Shown here piece by piece: positions 20,733 to 30,251 of a stretch of DNA of 64,000 bases (the stretch's first letter is position 1; the number at the start of each line of letters is the position of its first letter). The notes below the pieces were generated by a model. That model had not been told where the DNA came from. It did no database searches and saw nothing but the letters and a program-made list of their open reading frames with translations. The stretch lies in the NCBI GenBank assembly GCA_025594325.1, contig JANHCV010000010.1, forward strand, positions 1,364,001 to 1,428,000, in the 5' to 3' direction. The stretch is from Blastocladiella emersonii ATCC 22665. Taxonomy: Eukaryota > Blastocladiomycota > Blastocladiomycetes > Blastocladiales > Blastocladiaceae. The translations under genes were made by a program, and so were the position numbers.

Positions 20733-21950
20733 TCACCCCTTCGCCCCCGCCTTGGACTGCACCTCCACATCCGCGATCCGCCTGATCACAATCGCATCGG
20801 GCGGCGGCGGCGGGTGCGCGCGCTCGCCCTCCTCGTACGTGTACGATACCGCGGCCACGAGCACGTCGCCCGCGGGCGAGAAGGCGACGCTCGAGGTGGA
20901 CGTCGGTTGCCGCGCCAGCGCGCGCAGGCGCTTTTTCGCAGTGCCGTCCCAGATCCCCACCACGCCGTCGGCGCCCGCGGAGGCGAAGGTCATGGTGTGA
21001 CTAAACGCAGGCGCGGGTGGGAGGGGGGTTAGGGCGGGAAGGGGGTTTGGAGGGGAAAGGGGAGGGAGGGCGTACACGGGATGGAACGCCAGCGCGTTGA
21101 CCGGGTACACGTACTCGGTCCCGCCGCGCGTCTGCCGGTGGCACTTGAACGCGAACCGGCGCGATTGGGACGCGGGTGAAGGGTCGAAGAACTCGACGGC
21201 GATTCGGCCCTCGGTCGACGACATCGCGTAGCCTATAAATCGCTCCGCAGTCAGTCCTTCTTCCCACTCTCGCGGTACTCCGCATCCGTACCCTCCCCGT
21301 CGGGCGTACACACGAGATCGCGCGTCTGGTACCGCAACGAGGACTCGCGGTCCTGCACCGCGGCGCCGCCACCGAGCCGCCGCCGGTCGTACACGAGCAC
21401 GCGGCCCGTATGCGTCGCGGCGACGAGGAGAGGTGTGGGCGCGCCGCGCTTCGTCGCGTCGAGGGCAAAGACTTTGCCCGGAAGCACGTGCGTTTGTGCG
21501 GCGCGGTGGGATCGCGGGTCCCAGCAGCGAAGGGTCGAGTCCCAGCCGCCCGTGTAAACGAGGCCTGCGAACGAGTCAGCGCGAGTGCGGAGAGGGGTGG
21601 GGTGGCGGCGTACCGTCCTCCTCGGAATGAACGATACACCGCAACCCGGCCCCGTGCCTTCCAACCTCACTCACCCTCCCCGTCGGCACGTCGAGCACGC
21701 GGACCGCACCATCCACACCTGTCGCGTACACCTCCTTTCCTTCCGCGTCCCATACGGCGTTCGTCACGGGCGACCCGAGATCCGCCGTCGACAGGCACCG
21801 GTTGGCGGCGGGGTCGTACACCCGGACTGTCGCGTCCCACGACGCGGCGAGGAGGAGGGGCGGGGAGGTGCCCGTGGTTGAGGGGGAGAAGGCGACGCGC
21901 GAGATGGCGCCCGCGGGTGGGTTGGCGAGGTCGGTCAGCGTTGATGACAT
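20733..21950 (-). CDS. BUB3: Spindle-checkpoint WD40 protein BUB3
   Basis: Exons 21950-21614, 21564-21292, 21232-21076 and 21000-20733; 344 aa, the usual Bub3 length. WD repeats include LLAASWDATVRVYDPAA, VYATGVDGAVRVLDV, LVYTGGWDSTLRCWDPRS and FASAGADGVVGIWDG. The Bub3/Rae1 signature GYAMSSTEGRIAVEFFDPS, with FAFKCHR and VYPVNALAFHPV, is complete after splicing. Bub3 carries Bub1 and BubR1/Mad3 to phosphorylated MELT repeats of kinetochore Knl1. The gene is tail-to-tail with the lipase, with only 39 bp between stop codons, so the 3' UTRs probably overlap. Confidence 0.9.
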
Positions 21951-22962
21951 GGTCGGTTAGTCGGTTGCAGCCAGTCAGCAAGACTTTTGAGCGAGATGCA
22001 TTGCGTTTGAGCGGGAGGGCGGGGAGAAGTGGTTGGCAGTGGGCGGCGCGTGGCGATGAAGGACGCGCGGCGGGGCAAGCCTCATCGCGTCACGTCGCGT
22101 CGTCGATCGACGGGCCGTCACCGGGCTCGCTGGGGCTCAGAACGCGGAAACGAGACATGTGTAGAAAGGAGGTGTATTGATCAAGAACAAGGTGGTTGCC
22201 GGGTACGAGACACAGTCGGGCCGGCATGCGGACACCTACAAGGAGGGGAGAGTGAGGGGCGGCGAGATTAGACGCGCGTCAAGGTCGTAGAGATGTACAC
22301 CAGACTCGATGGAAGCGGGACGCGCGGTTAGTTTTGCTCAGACGGAGAGCGTGGCGGCGCCATCGCAACCAGGTACGTGGAAAGGGCAAGGAGCAGGGCG
22401 GCAGCGACGCCGATGCCGATGTTGGGGGACCGGGGACCGAGAGGTACTGCAAGAGGTCTAGTACAGAATCTGCGCGACGAACGACGTGAGCACTCGAGCT
22501 CCGAACCGACGCTCCGATCGACTGTTACGTGTGATTCGTAGAACAGCAGACGGAGAGAAGGCTCGGTTCGAGGCCCACGGCCGAGTTGACGCGTCGCGCA
22601 GCGGTGACGAGGAGGGGGAACGCGTCCGAGTGGCGTCGCGTGACGCGATGGGAAACGCGTCGCGTGGGACGTGGCTTGACTTGAACCGTCTCGCGCTGAG
22701 CCACGCGGCACGACCATTCACCACACCGATGCCGAGGATCAGCGGGGTCGAGGTGGGCGCAGTCTCGAAGGCCGGAACAGGCTCGAGAAAGAGTAGTTTG
22801 GCAGGAGCGCTGTGCACAACAGGCACAACCGACAAGTGTTTCACCAAGACAGAGCTTCATGCGGAGGCGAAACGTATAGATTGCCACGATTGAAAGAGTG
22901 AAATGAACGGAAACAGGACTCCAAGTGGATAATAACATGTCATGGACGCGGCATTCTGCAGC
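21951..22962. other. Intergenic region around a possible small exon
   Basis: Apart from the hydrophobic exon at 22328-22446 nothing convincing is seen. An open frame on the minus strand near 22690-22850 (TPLILGIGVVNGRAAWL) is hydrophobic but lacks a start and a homologue I can name. Confidence 0.3.
22328..22446 (-). CDS. Possible last exon of a small tail-anchored membrane protein
   Basis: After a good acceptor (CTCTTGCAG at ~22447) a frame reads PLGPRSPNIGIGVAAALLLA, continues LSTYLVAM to complete one membrane helix, and ends APPRSPSEQN before the stop. No upstream exon with a start was identified, so extent and identity are unknown. Confidence 0.25.
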
Positions 22963-24344
22963 TCACAGGTCGGGCGACTCGTCACGGCTGCAATCACTGT
23001 ACGTGGAACAGCGGTCGCTGTCGGAAGATTCGCTTCCACGGTCGCTGTCCTGCAGCTCGACGACGGGCAGACCCGTGCTCGCCCACCAGTCGAGGCGCGT
23101 TTGGACCTTGTCCGGGTCGTCGCCTGATGCCACGAAACCCCAATTCTGCGGGCGGACAAAGGTCCCCTTGGGCAAGGACTCCAAGTAGAGGGAAAGCGCG
23201 AACACGTTGTTGGCGGTGCTCGCGCGCTCGATTGCTCGTTCCCAGAACGTGGAGCCGCGACCATTGCAGACTATGTCGTCGGACTCGACCACATTCTCAG
23301 AGACGGTCCGGATAAACCAATCGAGAACTTTGACGTTGTTCGAACCAGCTGCGTAATCGAGAAAGTTGGACCAGAACTTGACCGACAGTTTTTCGTAGTC
23401 ATAGACGTAGTCATGAGGGGAGAGATTGTTGCCATCGCAACAAGCATAGCAACTGTCGGAGCAGTCGAATGAAACGCCGTCGAAAAGCACAGAGGGCGGA
23501 GACCCATCGTCGCTGACGTTTGGCAGGTTCGCGAACATGTAAAGCCAGTCGAGGACATAATTTGGTTGTTGATCGCGTCTTTGATGATCTGACCCCAGCC
23601 GGGGACCCGTTCCGCCTAGGTGTCGTCGAATCGCTCGTACGGGTCGTATCCAAGGATAGCCATGTTCTGCGCCTTGATCGCAATTCCAGGAATGCTGCAA
23701 TGGGTGCCCTGGGAGTCGTCAAAGTCGCCACCAAGTTCGCTGTAAAACCGGTCAACAATGGCGCGGTGGTCGTTCTTGATGGCACCTTCAATGCCGCGCT
23801 TTGTGAACTTGAGTTTGAGCTCCGAACTCGACCACCAATCGAGGACCTGGACGTGCCCATGAGTGCAGGCCTTGTCCGCTGCGTCGGACGTGTACTTGAT
23901 CAAACAATCGTTCTCGAGAAGCCATTCAAGCACGTCGACTTGACCAAACGCGGACGCGACATCCGCTGGGTACGGCCGCTTGATCTCGTTCCAGTCGAGC
24001 GCTTTGCAAGTGTCGAGCAGATCGACTCGGCCGGTCGCGCAAAGCAGTTGAACATAGAAAGCGGCGTCAGCAGGCTTTGACGAGAGCTGGCGGTGCTGAA
24101 TGAGCAGGTCGCGAAGCGCGCCGTACTCGGGTTCCAACGCGCGCAGGATACGCGGGTGAAGCGAGATACACAGTACGACGCGTCTCAGCTGGCGGAGACC
24201 GGGGAGGACGCGCAAGAGCGGAAGCGGATCGGCGCCGTAAGGGTTGAGCTTGACGACGTGGACAAGGACGGCTTCCACGATTTCATAAGGCAAGAGAGGT
24301 TGCCCCCGTATTTGCGGGGAGTCGTTGCATGGTATTTGCTTCAT
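22963..24344 (-). pseudogene. F-box/ankyrin-like paralogue 1, broken
   Basis: It starts MKQIPCN like its neighbours. The first part reads LLPYEIVEAVLVHVVKLNPY (F-box-like), LRQLRRVVLCISLHPRI and ankyrin-like steps (ADVASAFGQVDVLEWLLEND, HGHVQVLDWWSSSEL). The frame then meets a TAG (23616-23618) where the intact paralogue has Trp (DECWERF). About 50 bp later a frameshift (near 23560-23580) is needed to regain YVLDWLYMFANLP and the rest, ending DCSRDESPDL. Both parts align end to end with the intact gene at 24516-25967, so this is one gene with two lesions. Assembly error is the alternative. Confidence 0.7.
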
Positions 24345-24418
24345 GGTGGGCTTGGAGGGTAACTGCGGGAAGAGCGTGAAGCGCGAGCGACGAGCCGTGC
24401 GAAACGACTCCATCTCGG

Positions 24419-24440
24419 TCACATGATTTCTGAACGCGTC
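24419..24440 (-). promoter_or_regulatory. Bipartite promoter element
   Basis: TCACATGA...ACGCGTC read on the plus strand, about 75 bp before the ATG at 24344 of the minus-strand gene. Member of the recurrent family of elements described in the findings. Confidence 0.5.
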
Positions 24441-24515
24441 TCGGCGCCGAGCCGCCTGCCTCGGGCCTCGGGTTCTCGTTCCAGGCACGCGCTCAATGCA
24501 TTAAAACTACGTATA

Positions 24516-25967
24516 TCAAAAATCAAACCAATTCCAACTCTCGCTACGCCCAAACAAGTAGTCTCCATCATCTGAATCGCCGCCCCCGTCGAGGTAAGGA
24601 CTCGCTGCACGGGGCGGACTCTGCTCCTCCTCGTACTCCGTGTTCCACCAGTTGATCCGCGCCTCTATCTTGGCTGGATCAAGGGCGCCCTTAATCGACA
24701 TGTAGGACCACCTTTGGCTCGGAACGTGGTCCCAGTTCGCCGGGCGGACAAAATCTCGCGACGACAGGTGCTGCTGATATGTGGCGAGCGCAACGACGTT
24801 GTTTGCGGTGCTTGCGCGCGAAATCGCTTCGGCCCAGAACGAGGAATCGCGACCGTAGTCGATGTCGCGGTTGAACACGTTTCTGCAGAACCACTCGAGG
24901 ACGCCCGACTTGTTGCAAGTTGCCGCGTAGTCAACGACGTTCAACCAGAATAAAAACTTCAGTTTGGCGACGGCAAACGTGTCACTGCAAGTTTCGTAAG
25001 GGTCATTTTCTCCGGAGTTACACAAGAAGCACCTGGCCGAGCAGTCTAAGCACAAATTTGCGAAGATTGGGCCGACGTTGTTTCCATCGGCAAGGTAAAT
25101 GTTGACCGCGCTCGCGTTCGTGTAAAGCCATTCGAGCACATCGACGTGCTGTTCGTTGACTGCTCGCTCGAGAATTTTCGTCCAGTCGAATACAAAACGC
25201 TCCCAACACTCGTCAAATAGATCTTGGTGGTGCTTGAGGATCGTGAAGCTCCGCGCCTCGAGTGCGAGCGGGGGAATGACATGGCGAATGTTCTTATGTT
25301 CATAGTCGTATTCATCTTCCTCATCCAAATTGACGTCCTCGATAGTGGTAAAATCAAAATGCTTGATAAACCAGCTGACCGCATCCGCGTGGTCGTTCAC
25401 GATGGCGCACTTGAGGCCAGCGATGGATCCGCGGATTGTGTACAACCACTTGGACCACCACTGAAGCGTAGGCATGTCGCCGCGTGCGCAAGCAGCGTCA
25501 ATGGCGTAAGCTGTGCACTTGTCGTTGTACACCAACCGGTTGGCGCAAAGCCAGGTGAGAACATGGACGTGTCCGTGCGCGGACGCGATATCGAGCGGAG
25601 ACGGCCCCTCGATGCCGAGCCAGTTAAGGTGCAAACACTGCCCAAGCAGCTCCATGCGTCCAGATGCGCAAAGCAAGCGAAGGAAAAAGTCGAGCTGGTC
25701 GTCATCAGCGGAGGGTCGGCGGTGCTGGATCAACAAGTCGCGGAGGGGTTCGAGTTTGGGATAGAGTCCACGCGTGATCCGCGGATGAAGCGAGTAGCGC
25801 AACACGACGCGGTGCAGCTGGCGGAGACCGGGAAGGACGCGCAGCAGCGGAAGCGGGTCCGCGCCCTTTGGGTCCAGCATGACAGCCTGGACCAGAATGG
25901 CCTCGACCACTTCATAAGGCAAGAGAGTATGTCGTTGCATAAAGTTGTTACACGGGAGCTGCTTCAT
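24516..25967 (-). CDS. F-box/ankyrin-like repeat protein (intact paralogue 2)
   Basis: Intronless, 483 aa, starting MKQLPCNNFMQRHTLLPYEV. The F-box-like N-terminus is LLPYEVVEAILVQAVMLDPK. Then come PLLRVLPGLRQLHRVVLRYS and a series of degenerate ankyrin steps: LDIASAHGHVHVLTWLCANR, ACARGDMPTLQWWSKWL, AVNEQHVDVLEWLYTNAS and YAATCNKSGVLEWFCRN. A Cys cluster (LCLDCSARCFLCNSG) could bind metal. It ends in an acidic Asp/Ser tail. It is the middle and only intact member of a tandem trio. A substrate-adaptor role is a guess from architecture; there is no catalytic motif. Confidence 0.75.
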   Translation of the reverse strand: MKQLPCNNFMQRHTLLPYEVVEAILVQAVMLDPKGADPLPLLRVLPGLRQLHRVVLRYSLHPRITRGLYPKLEPLRDLLIQHRRPSADDDQLDFFLRLLCASGRMELLGQCLHLNWLGIEGPSPLDIASAHGHVHVLTWLCANRLVYNDKCTAYAIDAACARGDMPTLQWWSKWLYTIRGSIAGLKCAIVNDHADAVSWFIKHFDFTTIEDVNLDEEDEYDYEHKNIRHVIPPLALEARSFTILKHHQDLFDECWERFVFDWTKILERAVNEQHVDVLEWLYTNASAVNIYLADGNNVGPIFANLCLDCSARCFLCNSGENDPYETCSDTFAVAKLKFLFWLNVVDYAATCNKSGVLEWFCRNVFNRDIDYGRDSSFWAEAISRASTANNVVALATYQQHLSSRDFVRPANWDHVPSQRWSYMSIKGALDPAKIEARINWWNTEYEEEQSPPRAASPYLDGGGDSDDGDYLFGRSESWNWFDF

Positions 25968-26049
25968 GGTGGGCTTCTGGAGGGGTGCTAGAGAGCGGGG
26001 AGCTGTCGCAAGGCGAGACGGGCAAGCCTCAAGAGCGATCACATGTCAG

Positions 26050-26071
26050 TCACATGTTTTCCCGTCGCGTC
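26050..26071 (-). promoter_or_regulatory. Bipartite promoter element
   Basis: TCACATGT...GTCGCGTC on the plus strand, ~85 bp before the ATG at 25967. A TATA-like TTTATAAG lies a further ~90 bp upstream. Confidence 0.5.
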
Positions 26072-26509
26072 TCCTCTCGCGTGCCGTTGCGATGGTGTTG
26101 GTAGACGGGGTCGCGCGAGGGCTGACATAGCGATCTACGCTTGGGGCTTATAAATTCACGCGACGGTGGCGCCTGCGATAAAGTCTGTGATCGAGCGACA
26201 CGTCGTGTCTTCGCCTGAATGGCCATGCGGCGAATCGTCAATCGTGGTGGAACGTCTTACTTCTTTCCTTGCTTACATACACGGCCTGACGGGTTTGCTT
26301 GGCTTCCTTGCGCGCCACGGAGAGGGACTAAGCGAGACGTTGACGAGCCGCGCGCGGAGCAAAACGGTTGGATTAACGGGACGTAGAAAAACACGCGTTT
26401 TTATAAAAAAACAGAGAGTGATAGACAAACACGATGGCCGTGCTATGTGACGCATTTGCTGGACTCTGGCACAACGAGGCGGTTGTTGGAACAGGGCCGC
26501 CGCCGCGTT

Positions 26510-27449
26510 CTACTCTTTGTCGCTGTCGCAATCCGACTCCTTGTCCGGCGCAGTGGCCTGGAACCAATCAATAACTTCCGGATCGTTGAACTTCTTTGCG
26601 AAGGTACGGGCTTTCAACCAAAAGCGGGCCTTGCTGTCGAAGCTGTCATAGACATGCGCCTTGGGTACATAGTCGTATACCCAGTCAAGAACGTGAACGT
26701 ACTTGTTACGAATCGCATTCTCGACGATCTGGGTCCAGCTCGGGGACGACATCCAATTGCGCACGAAATGGCGCTCGCAGGATGGCAAGGTTCCCCGCTT
26801 CAAGGGCGTATACCGGAGCGAGAACCGCGGCTTCGTAGAGCTGATCGTACACGTTGTTGTAGAGCCACGAGACGACATCGGGTTTGTCGTTCTCGATGGC
26901 GTTGATCATGGCAATTTGCGAAATCTTGATCTCCAGGCCCGACTCCTTCCACTAGTACAGCGTGTCAAGATCGCCATCTGCACACGCTTGGTTCAACCCG
27001 TAGGCCTTGTACTTGCCAATGCGACCGGACTCGTGGAGCCAGTCAATGATCAAATGCCGCCCGCACGCAGTTGCGACGTCGGCCAAGTAGGGCGGTCCGA
27101 GCTCAATCCAGTCGCGGTCCATGCACTGCTCCATCAGCTCGAACCGGTCGTCAGCGCACAGCAAGCAGCGATAGAAGTTGAACTGGGCCGGGTCCGAGCA
27201 CGGCTGGCGGTGCTGAATCAGCAGCCCGCGGAGCTCCTTGTTGTCAAACTCCAGAGCGCGTTGAACGCGAGCGTGCAGAAAGTAGCGTAAGACAACGCGG
27301 CGCAGGTGCCCAAGGCCGGGGAGGACATGAAGCAGCGGGAGCGGGTCCGTCCGCTCGGGGTCGAGCAGGATCGCTTGGACCAAGATTTCCTCGATGAGCT
27401 CAAGCGGCAGGCGCGTTTGCATGGAGTAGTGACATGTAATTTGCTTCAT
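26510..27449 (-). pseudogene. F-box/ankyrin-like paralogue 3, broken
   Basis: It starts MKQITCHYSM, then RLPLELIEEILVQAILLDPE, the shared LRRVVLRYFLHARV block and ankyrin-like steps. The frame stops at TAG (26952-26954) in DLDTLY*WKESGL where the intact paralogue has Trp-Trp (TLQWWS). It resumes as MINAIENDKPDVVSWLYNNV. A second lesion, a frameshift near 26785, is required to reach QIVENAIRNKYVHVLDWVYD. The copy is also truncated, ending KESDCDSDKE about 150 residues before the paralogue's end. Probably not functional as a full protein. Confidence 0.7.
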
Positions 27450-27549
27450 GGTTGCGGGAGGCGGGGAGGGCGGGCTGCAGCGGCGGTGGCCGAGCTCAGC
27501 CTCAGATGACCAACGCGAAAGCACCAAGACAATCGTCGCCACGTGCCCC

Positions 27550-27571
27550 TCACATGATTGTTCGTCGCGTC
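27550..27571 (-). promoter_or_regulatory. Bipartite promoter element
   Basis: TCACATGATTG..CGTCGCGTC, about 100 bp before the ATG at 27449. The 22-nt sequence is identical to the copy at 28610. Confidence 0.5.
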
Positions 27572-27631
27572 TCAACAACGCGGCCACACGGGCAGCTGCT
27601 GGGGCAGCTGCGTTGGCGACCGCAAACCGCA

Positions 27632-28002
27632 GTAGGGCTGGGTGACGCATTGCGCTGGTGCAGCAAAGGCAAATTACGTTTAGAGCTGCTAGGTCGCTGA
27701 GGCCGTTGCCCAGGAGACGGGCAAGGAGACGGACGGGTCTGCCCTTCCGCACCGCCCCCAACAAGTCCGAGGCCCTGAACGCGCACGACGCGCTCGTCGA
27801 GGCCCGTGGTGCGTTCTCAGCGAGTTGCTGCTCCCCGAGAATGAGCCCGGGTTGTCCATCGTGCCTGACAAGGTGAACCCAACGCAGTGCGAGGCCATGG
27901 CCATGGTGTGCGCGCACGTCATGATCCATGTTGCGCCACAGACAGCGACTCATGGTGGACGCCAAAACACCTTCAGGATCACGACGCGTGTCTCAAGTTC
28001 AA
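27632..28002 (+). pseudogene. Decayed fumarate hydratase (fumarase) fragment
   Basis: Plus-strand frames spell out the C-terminal core of class II fumarase in pieces. [10 protein letters not shown] is followed after a frame change by [20 protein letters not shown] and LVEARGAF. A deletion of about 33 residues and another frame change lead to [20 protein letters not shown] and [13 protein letters not shown]; degraded THGGRQNTF stands where VGGSNGHF is expected. [17 protein letters not shown] is diagnostic of the fumarase/aspartase family, although the conserved Gly of its signature is Asp here. No start, and at least two frameshifts, so it is a relic of a mitochondrial/cytosolic TCA enzyme gene, probably a duplicate. 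Confidence 0.8.
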
Positions 28003-28048
28003 AAGCGATTGATTACCATGCGAATCTCGCCAACCCCATCAGGCCGTA

Positions 28049-28270
28049 TCACCAGTCGTCTTGCGAGTGGAACCACGGCGAGTGTCCGCAATCGTCGCCG
28101 ACGCAGCGCGCGCCGCCCATGGAAGCCGGAACCGGACCCCACGCGGGAACAGGGACGGCCACGGGCACCGGAACGAACACGATCGGCGGCGCGCCGCAGT
28201 GCCAGCACGGCGGGCGGCCGCCGTACGCGGACGGGTGGGGCGGGAACATGAACTGCGGCGGCGGAGGCAT
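28049..28270 (-). CDS. Small Pro/Val-rich Cys-His protein, unknown
   Basis: 73 aa from the first ATG downstream of a TATA box, [12 protein letters not shown], then [20 protein letters not shown] and [19 protein letters not shown]. Two C-x2-C / C-x4-5-C clusters could bind a metal. The frame is open far upstream of the ATG (to ~28531) with protein-like composition but no ATG, so the true N-terminus may lie in an unseen exon. No family recognised. Confidence 0.4.
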   Translation of the reverse strand: MPPPPQFMFPPHPSAYGGRPPCWHCGAPPIVFVPVPVAVPVPAWGPVPASMGGARCVGDDCGHSPWFHSQDDW

Positions 28271-28485
28271 GTTGCTGCTGGCGTTCTTGGGCGCGGTGGG
28301 GCCGGCGGGGCGCGACTCGTCCGCGGCGGGGACGGTCTTGGCGGCGTCGACGGCCGGGGCCGCGGTGGCGGCGGTCTGCGGAGCGCGTGCTGGGGAACCG
28401 ATGGCGATGAAGTAAACGAGTTGATGCGTAGCAAAATGATCTTGAAGCGCGGAGAGCTCGAGGGAGGCGAGGGGGCGCCTGCGCG

Positions 28486-28492
28486 CTTTATA
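28486..28492 (-). promoter_or_regulatory. TATA box of the small Cys-His gene
   Basis: TATAAAG on the minus strand framed by GC (CGCTATAAAGCGCG), like that of the LPMO gene. Confidence 0.45.
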
Positions 28493-28609
28493 GCGTTGAG
28501 CGAGAGGGCGCGGCGCACGCTCTCCGCTCACCGTTTTCGCTCGTTCCGGAACTCGCGTTTCCCCGTGCCTGTCAACTCGTTCAAACCACCTTCCATGTGC
28601 GATCTCGCA

Positions 28610-28631
28610 TCACATGATTGTTCGTCGCGTC
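28610..28631 (-). promoter_or_regulatory. Bipartite promoter element
   Basis: 22-nt sequence identical to that at 27550. It lies ~120 bp upstream of the TATA box at 28486, and so may serve the small gene at 28270 rather than an LRR gene. Confidence 0.45.
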
Positions 28632-28760
28632 TCACGGCGAGCCGCGCGGGCAGCAGCCGCAGCCATGCTGGGCTACGCGCTGTGCCACAGCGCGCCGCTC
28701 TCAGGCGCTGGCTGGACGGGAAGAACAAGACACCAACTGTGTATGGTCGAGCTTTGCTCT

Positions 28761-30145
28761 CTACTCGTAGCACACCCTCGCGTGGGGCGCCCGCACCAGC
28801 GCGACCCGCATCGACGCTGGCGGGAGCGGCATCGGCGAGTCGCCGATCGTGCACCCCTTGAACTCGAACTGCTGAATGGACGGCGGGAGCCCCCGCACAA
28901 GTGCGTGGAAGGCGATCTCGGTCAGCTGAAGCTTGTTGAGCTGCAACGTCTTCAAGTTCGGCGGGCACCCGCGAACGAGCGCGACAACGCCCGCGTCGCC
29001 GAGCTTGGTTGACGAGAGATCGAGCTGGACGAGCGTGGGGCGGAAAGTGCTGGGCCAGCGCCGCCACGCCGGACCGCGTGATCGCGTTGTTGGAGAGAAT
29101 CAGGTGCTTCAAGCCCGCCGGGAGAAGCGGCGCGAGGCCGCGGACCTCGGCCGGGTCCCTGATACAGTTCGAGAGAAGGAGCGATTCGAGCTGGGGCGGG
29201 AGTCTCAGGAGAGCCACGCGCAGCGCGCCCGGCGCGAACGTCGACCCGCTCAGCGAGAGCCACGTCACGGTGGGCGGAAAGTGAAGCGCGAGCTGCCGGG
29301 CGGCCTCGGGGCCAAAGTCACACGCAGCGAGGTTGAGCGTCCGCAGGGCGGGCGGGAGGTACCGGAAGATGCCGCCGGGCGTGGCGCCACCGATCTGGCA
29401 CGTATCCATGTTGAGCGTTTTGAGGCCGCGCGGGAACACGGTCGCGCCGGCGTCGTCGTGCGTCACGCCCTCGCACACCCAGTTGTGGTCGAGCGTCAAG
29501 GTCTTGACCGTCTCGGGCAAGCGGAGCGCGCGAATCTCGGGGAACGTGAGGTCGCAGAAAGTGAGGCTGACGGCCGTGACGCGCTGGGTCGGCGAGGCGA
29601 ACGCAATCGCAAGTTTGTCTGCGCCGTGCGCCGTGATGCGCGCGTACCGGACGCTGACCGTCTCGAGCTCGCCCGAGATAATGTTGGACAGCATCGCCTC
29701 GAAGCGCGAGTCGCCGAGGTTCCGCGGCATTCCCTCGTAAACGTGCCCCACTTCGCCGTAAAAGTGGACCTTGGGCTCGGCCCTGGCCAGGTCGCCGGCG
29801 GCGAGGAGACCCGACCGCCGCCACCAGTCGAACACGGTGTAGTATCGCGGGCGGTGTAGCTCGATGGCGCGCCAGTTGTACCCGAGCAGCCGCGGACTGG
29901 CGCCACATGTCGAGGACGTGCAGGCGGTTGGTCATGCTCGCCTCGGTCATGGACACGGACAGGACGTGGGCCTGGATCGCCGGCCAGACGGACGGGACCT
30001 GGTGCATCGGGACCACGCGCAGGTAGGAAAGCATGGCGGGGACCTCGTCCGGGTCGTGCAGGTGGACGGCCGCGACCAGGATCCGGTCGAGGAGCTCGGG
30101 GGCGAGTCGCGGAAGTGGTTTCATTTGATCCATGCTTTCATTCAT
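28761..30145 (-). pseudogene. F-box-like/LRR gene with two single-base frameshifts
   Basis: It starts MNESMDQMKPLPRLAPELLD and keeps the family plan: F-box-like LAPELLDRILVAAVHLHDPD, TEASMTNRLHVLDMWRQS, the YNWRAIELHRPRYYTVFDWW module, then LRRs (VKTLTLDHNWVC, LKHLILSNNAITRSG, NLKTLQLNKLQLTE) to VCYE. The frame must shift by one base near 29889 (extra base in CCGCGGCTGC) and again at the GGGG run 29037-29040 (one base too many). Both are single-base insertions, so sequencing or assembly error is possible. A degenerate promoter element (TCACTTGA..ATCGCGT) lies near 30205. Confidence 0.65.
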
Positions 30146-30251
30146 TGTGCCGTGGCAGCGACCGTCGCTTGGGAGAGCGTGGACTGGCCGCGGCGCTCTC
30201 AGCTCACTTGAATCGCGTGGGACCCGTTCGTTGCTCAAAGTTCGGTTGTAT

